Below, piece by piece: positions 59,625 through 64,000 of a stretch of 64,000 bases of DNA. A program made the position numbers and the translations under genes. Location of the stretch: positions 1 through 64,000 of the forward strand of contig JALNQF010000146.1 of the NCBI GenBank assembly GCA_028456385.1, in the 5' to 3' direction. This stretch comes from Ophiosphaerella korrae (lineage: Eukaryota > Ascomycota > Dothideomycetes > Pleosporales > Phaeosphaeriaceae). Under the pieces are notes generated by a model. That model did not search any database. It was given only the letters and a program-made list of their open reading frames with translations, and was not told the DNA's origin. The first letter of the stretch is position 1. Each line of letters starts with the position of its first letter.

Positions 59625-60468
59625 GATGTGAGTCTTGCCTTTGCATCCTGGGATGAAGTAATAATATATCTCTTTTGCAGTACCGCCGAAGCCTAAGAGT
59701 GAGACTACACGATCCCACGAATGTTTGCGAGTTACCGAACCCCTCCACCGTCTCCTAAACATTGAACGCCGACTTGGAACCTTCTTTGAGGTGGGTTGGG
59801 CATGCGATAACTTGTGCTTCAAGCTTGACGTTCTGCGGGAAGCGGGGTCATTGTACCTAATGACTTTTGGAGGATGAATATGGCGTTGTTTGTTTCTTTG
59901 ACAGGTATTACTATTACCGGGCGTTGAAGAGATTTCGCGCAGTGGGAGGAATGTCTATAATTGTTCAAATGCAGGGGTAAAACACATCTTCTTGAAAATC
60001 CCGTTTTGTAACATTTATCCTTTAACCAATGAATTGAATCTTTGTGGTGCCACCTGGTGGCATACAGTACGATGTGGATCTGTTACAATTGAGCTCGACT
60101 CTCCACAGCCACACTGTCACAACAACGCCACATCTACAGCCGGTGGCAATATCCGATGCGAGGCGTGCGGGGTCGTCCCCGACTATGCAGGGGTTAGCCG
60201 CTGAAGATTACTTATCGGCACTGTTGTGGTGCTTGTAGGCTCAGATAAGACCCTTTTATGAGTCCCAACGGTGGTAAAAGCTTGGCGTGGAGGCGGGGGT
60301 GATGGGAATTGGCTCTGCAGTGATTTCTCGATCCTGTTGGAGCGGGGAAATAATTTGGTGATGTAGGATGGGCTGATGCTTGGCAAGTGCCCAACCCTGG
60401 GTCGGCCACGACTCCACCCGTTGTGATCGTTGCCTTCCCACGCAGCTCCCTGTCGATCATGGTTCGCA
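59625..60468. other. Intergenic region and presumed promoter of the histidine kinase
   Basis: Normal base composition. The several short open frames on both strands overlap each other and lack protein-like features. No clear TATA box was found. The 5' end of the kinase may include an unrecognised intron or upstream exon here. Confidence 0.5.
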
Positions 60469-63266
60469 ATGTGCTCGATGCCCCTCAAACTCCTCGCGCA
60501 TCAGTTCAAGCCAGCATTGGTACTCGATTCCTCTGGTACCGTCGTCGCTGTGAACGAAGGCAGCGTCAGACTGATTTCCCCGCATCAGAATGCGACTTCG
60601 GACAATAATGGCTCATTGATAGGCAAAAATATTGCAGACCTCGGCTTCGTCCTACTGCCTGGGGTTCCACCTGTCTTGTGGACTTGGAAGGATGTTTTAG
60701 ATGCTGCCTTTAGTGTTCGTAAGCCGGTTGACAGCATTCGGCAAAACAACAACCATCGTCTTCGGTATGTCTCCGCAACCAACGTCTACAGCGACACTGA
60801 TGATTTCTGGAACCAAGAAGATGGGCATCAGTCTATTGTTGAGAGCGATATTTACGTTGCTCGACATGATTCGGGGACCAGCGCGCATGACACAACCGGG
60901 TCTATACAGGCGTCGAGCAGGATGAGAGTGCGAGCGACCGTCCATTGGTGTCCTTCGAGCAAGGATGGAGTTTTCCTAATTACCTTCAGTCGAACATCGT
61001 TGCCTCAGCCCTCCGATAGTCAGTCACGTCCTACCGGCTGTGCTCTTCCCCAATCCCTCGAAAAAACCTCCTCAAATTCTAGCGCACATCTGGAAGAGGT
61101 GCTGCTAAGCGCTTCTGGCATCGCTTCCTCCATCATTCCCTACATCATGGTCGTTTTCGATACTGACGGCCAGGTCACCAGCTTCTCGGAATCCTGGTAC
61201 AAGCTCTCAGGACTGAACGAATCAGAGAGTCTTGGTAGCGGATGGCTCACGATTATGCATCCAGATGATGTAGCCAAAATGATGGTCACTTGGATTGACG
61301 TACTCCGAAATGAACCTTCGCACTGGACGCACCAAGCGCGCTATCGGATGGCCTCGGACGGGACGTATTGCTGGTTTTTGATACGAGCCCAGCCCTATAA
61401 AGATGCAACCGGAAAGGTGCTTCGCTGGTATGCGTCCATGATGGATATCAACCAATGGGTCATGGCGCGGCTTCAGGCAGATAGGCAACGACATTCAATA
61501 CTTGCCCTTTTCTCGCAAACGGATGTCATGTTATGGGAGATCGATAAAGCAAATCACATGTACATATGCGAAGGTCGGCTGAATTGGGACCCAACCAGAA
61601 TTGTGAAACTTCTGGAGCGCACCCTTCAAGGACAAATGGCACACACCGATGACACGAACGGAAATACAGACCGTAAAAAGGATGAACAGCTAGTTCATAC
61701 AATTCAAACCGTACTCCAGGGTTGTGCGTTTAGCCCCGTCGTGGAACATTGGGAGGGCGATCGCTATTTCCGGACTCGATTTGTTGCGGAACGTAGCCAT
61801 GACGAACCTATGGACGGAAACGGTGTTGTAGAAGCAGCAGTAGCTCTCACTTTCGACATCACCGAGGAAAAGGCCCGATCAACGCTACAGATAGAGAACA
61901 AGAGGCTAGTCGTCAATGAGCAAGCTGCTCTTGATGCGACCAACTTAAAAAGCAGATTTCTTGCAAACGTGAGTGTCCTCTCGCAGCCCATACACGCTTG
62001 CTAACGAGGTCCTTCTAGATGTCACACGAAATTTGAACCCCGGTATCAGGTATCATTGGTCTTAGCGAGCACCTTTCGGACTGTGGGCTTACTGAAGAGC
62101 AAAGGGAATTCGCGGACAGTATCCATGAAAGTGCGAAGTTCTTACTGATACTCATCAATGATGTTCTAGACTTCAGCAAGATGGAGTCTGGGCACATGGA
62201 CATCGAGTCCATCCCCTTCTCACTACGCAAGCTTGTGAGCGATGCTCTCACTCCACTGCGGCTCCAGGCTAAGGAAAATGGCCTTGCTCTGAATCTGAAT
62301 TGCGACCTACCGCCCGATGCACTCTTCCTCGGCGATCCATGGAGATTGCGTCAGATCCTTACCAATCTAATCGGAAACAGCCTTAAGTTTACAGAGCAAG
62401 GTCATGTTGATCTTAACGTGCAGTATCTCGGACAAGAGGGTGCCGAGACTGTTATGGTGCAATTTGTCATTCACGACAGTGGGGTCGGTATCAGTGAAGA
62501 AGCGATGAAACCTCTTTTTAAGCCATTCAGTCAAGCTGATAGCTCCACGGCACGGCTGCATGGAGGCACTGGACTTGGCCTGGTCATCTGTCAGCAGCTG
62601 GTCGAGCTCATGGGCGGACACATCACTTTACAGTCTAATCCCGGAGAGGGTACTATTGCAACCTGCAATATCCCGTTCCTTCGATACCATGGCCCAACCA
62701 GTGGCCTGCTTACGGAAATCTCGTTACCACATCGAGCGCAGCCTTCAGATAGAGTCGAGCATACTGCAGCACGCTTAGAGTCTAGTCGCGATCCATCGCC
62801 CAAGACGTTTGACAGAAAATCGACCAGATCTTCTATGCCCTCGGCCGCGTCCACAACCGAAGGCCACATACTCCTGGTGGAGGACAATCCCATCAACCGC
62901 AAAATCATTGCGCTGGCTATGAAGAAGCTAGGCTACCAAGTATCTATTGTATGCAACGGACAGGAAGCATTAGACTATCTCTGCAAGCAATCAGTGCAAC
63001 CTCGACCCAACGCTGTGCTCATGGACTGCATGATGCCAGTCGTTGACGGTTACGAAGCTACACGCAGAATTCGTGGGGACAATGACATGTTCGATGAGCA
63101 TGTACGGGCGTTGCCTATCATTGCACTCACCGCGAGCGCCATTAAGGGAGACAGGGAAAAATGCTGGGAGGCAGGAATGGACGATTATTTGACTAAGCCT
63201 GCTGCACGGGAGGAACTTAAAAGGACGTTGCAGAGGTGGGTTGGCTTGAAGAGCCCACAGGCCTAA
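60469..63266 (+). pseudogene. Hybrid histidine kinase with N-terminal PAS-type sensors, REC domain, and a TGA in the H box
   Basis: A cytoplasmic-type fungal hybrid sensor kinase: a His is autophosphorylated and the phosphate passes to an Asp on the receiver. Exon 1 is 60,469-61,968 and exon 2 is 62,019-63,266, 915 codons plus stop if read through. Residues about 14-85 and 343-480 look like divergent PAS folds. Residues 223-334 form a clear PAS/PAC (VVFDTDGQVTSFSESW, HPDD, then WYASMMDIN). A linker helix leads to SRFLAN/MSHEI. His503 is the phosphoacceptor. Codon 506 is TGA (62,034-62,036), where the family has Arg (HEIRTP). The N box (QILTNLIGNSLKF, ~615), DSGVGIS (~653), GGTGLGL (~683) and receiver (LVEDNPINRK; Asp836 in MDCMMP; Lys893 in TKPA) are all intact. 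The start is the first in-frame ATG after 60,430; 60,478 is an alternative. Confidence 0.88.
61969..62018 (+). other. Intron of the histidine kinase gene, 50 bp
   Basis: Begins GTGAGT and ends CTTCTAG, with a GCTAAC branch site at 61,999-62,004. Splicing joins SRFLAN to MSHEI, restoring the universally conserved junction of the dimerisation and phosphoacceptor domain in phase. Confidence 0.9.
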
Positions 63267-63491
63267 GATCGCAGCAAATCAGCATACTAAATGAGGAACC
63301 TGCCAGGCTGAAGCGCTATACCTGAGGGACAGTATCTTGCTCAACTACCATCGCACCATCAAACAGCCGCGCGGTCTCTTAATGGCAGTTATGGCAGTTA
63401 TGGCGATTGTTAGCGTAACGGTTTCGTCGAAGTGAGCGATCCTTGTCACTACTACTTTTCCAGTTGCAGCAGCGAGTGCTCCATACGGTCA
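63267..63491. other. 3' region of the histidine kinase
   Basis: No open frame of note. A short duplication, atggcagtt atggcagtt, occurs near 63,382-63,399. Confidence 0.5.
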
Positions 63492-63947
63492 CTAATGGCA
63501 CGGCCCAACTTCTTTGTTGGCTTGAAGGGTCTCTCTCCTATGACTTCCAGCCATGAACTGCACGGTCGAGCGCTGACAAGGCTGCAAGATACTCGCTGTT
63601 AGAGTGCGCGCGACCTTGTACGGGAGCTGTCGTATCAATGGATGTAAGTCGTGATCTTCCTCAATGCTTCTCCTTGTGGAGCTGATATGCCCTAGTACAC
63701 ATATGGAGAGAAGAAGCGCATCAGCCATTACCCTTGTTCGCAACGGCTCATAAAGTCTTCAAGGTATTCTCCGCGGGCGCAGTAAGCGACTTCGAATAGT
63801 AACATGATAAGCTGGTACTTTATGTCGCCACCGCTAGTGGGCAGGATGGCCGACCAGCTCTGGCCACAGGGTTGCGGAGAAGGGAGGTTTGTGGTTGCGC
63901 AAATGAAGACAGACCAATGAAGAAGTGCTGTCACCTCGAACTAGGTG
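63492..63947 (-). CDS. Possible C-terminal part of an unidentified minus-strand gene, partial
   Basis: Two minus-strand frames abut. The upstream one (63,947-63,731) reads LPTSGGDIKYQLIMLLFEVA, then EYLEDFMSRCEQG. The downstream one (63,743-63,492) reads SIEEDHDLHPLIRQLPYKVA and ends with a stop. A 50-bp GTAATG...CATATCAG intron candidate (63,689-63,738) would join them in phase, though its branch site is weak. The upstream frame has no ATG before a stop and instead is preceded by a CACCTAG acceptor-like site at 63,948, so the gene would continue beyond the window. Composition is protein-like and normal in GC. The two genes would be convergent. Family not recognised. Confidence 0.35.
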
Positions 63948-64000
63948 CTCATTGCGATAGTTGAGGCGGCCCACCACGGTAGCGTGTCTGAGGCGCGATG

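Noticed and set aside
60183..60488. Overlapping open frames on both strands before the kinase
   Set aside because: They overlap one another and the start of the kinase and have no protein-like composition.
62034..62036. Programmed readthrough or RNA editing of the kinase TGA
   Set aside because: The following codon is ACC, not the CTA-type context that favours readthrough, and A-to-I editing would give Trp rather than the conserved Arg. A mutation or sequence error is simpler.
62591..62908. 105-codon minus-strand frame
   Set aside because: Shadow of the kinase catalytic and linker region.
1..64000. tRNA and rRNA genes
   Set aside because: Looked for tRNA arms and conserved rRNA segments on both strands by eye; none recognised.

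Overview
The window looks like a piece of a filamentous ascomycete (Pezizomycotina) genome with two compartments. About 1-57,500 is extremely AT-rich. It is dense in TA dinucleotides, almost free of long open frames, and made mostly of transposon relics whose reading frames are broken by TAA/TAG codons where Gln or Trp would be expected. That is the footprint of repeat-induced point mutation (RIP). From about 59,200 the base composition becomes ordinary. There the window holds the end of a small conserved-looking protein, a hybrid histidine kinase with three N-terminal sensor segments, and the edge of another possible gene.

Layout. 1-2,035: 3' part of a Ty1/copia pol (+). 2,090-3,146: a Cys-rich antisense gene relic (-), then a GC-richer, tandem-repeat-rich block to about 4,290. 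4,432-11,311: Ty3/gypsy chromovirus 1 (+). 11,317-17,834: unassigned decayed sequence. 17,843-20,580: complete hAT transposon with 24-bp terminal inverted repeats and an 8-bp target duplication. 20,589-22,572 and 29,641-30,130: two halves of a decayed minus-strand J-domain-like gene, split by chromovirus 2 (22,578-29,635, -). 31,730-32,163: WD40/NLR-like relic (-). 32,435-39,307 and 40,241-47,037: chromoviruses 3 (+) and 4 (-), the same family in tail-to-tail inverted orientation. 49,744-50,186: solo LTR. 50,192-57,560: decayed sequence with minisatellites. 57,560-58,890: a less decayed relic gene (-). 59,160-59,624: a small-protein relic. 60,469-63,266: the histidine kinase. 63,492-63,947: a possible partial gene (-).

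Main observation. Every LTR retrotransposon here whose 3' end is visible (one copia, four chromoviruses) has a decayed but recognisable open frame on the antisense strand, between the end of pol and the 3' LTR. In chromoviruses 1 and 2 the antisense products are homologous: a Cys-cluster region, then a coiled-coil-like region in a +1-shifted frame in both copies, then a shared C-terminus ending at the same stop. In copy 2 a 46-bp GTAAGT...TAG intron candidate gives exactly that shift. Chromoviruses 3 and 4 share a different antisense protein. The copia antisense relic has a Cys-rich segment and a canonical 74-bp intron candidate. This suggests captured or evolved antisense accessory genes are a recurrent feature of LTR elements in this lineage.

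The histidine kinase is otherwise intact in frame, but has a TGA in place of the conserved Arg three codons after the phosphoacceptor His, so this copy is probably dead or needs checking. All identifications are from reading translated motifs by eye; no database search was possible.
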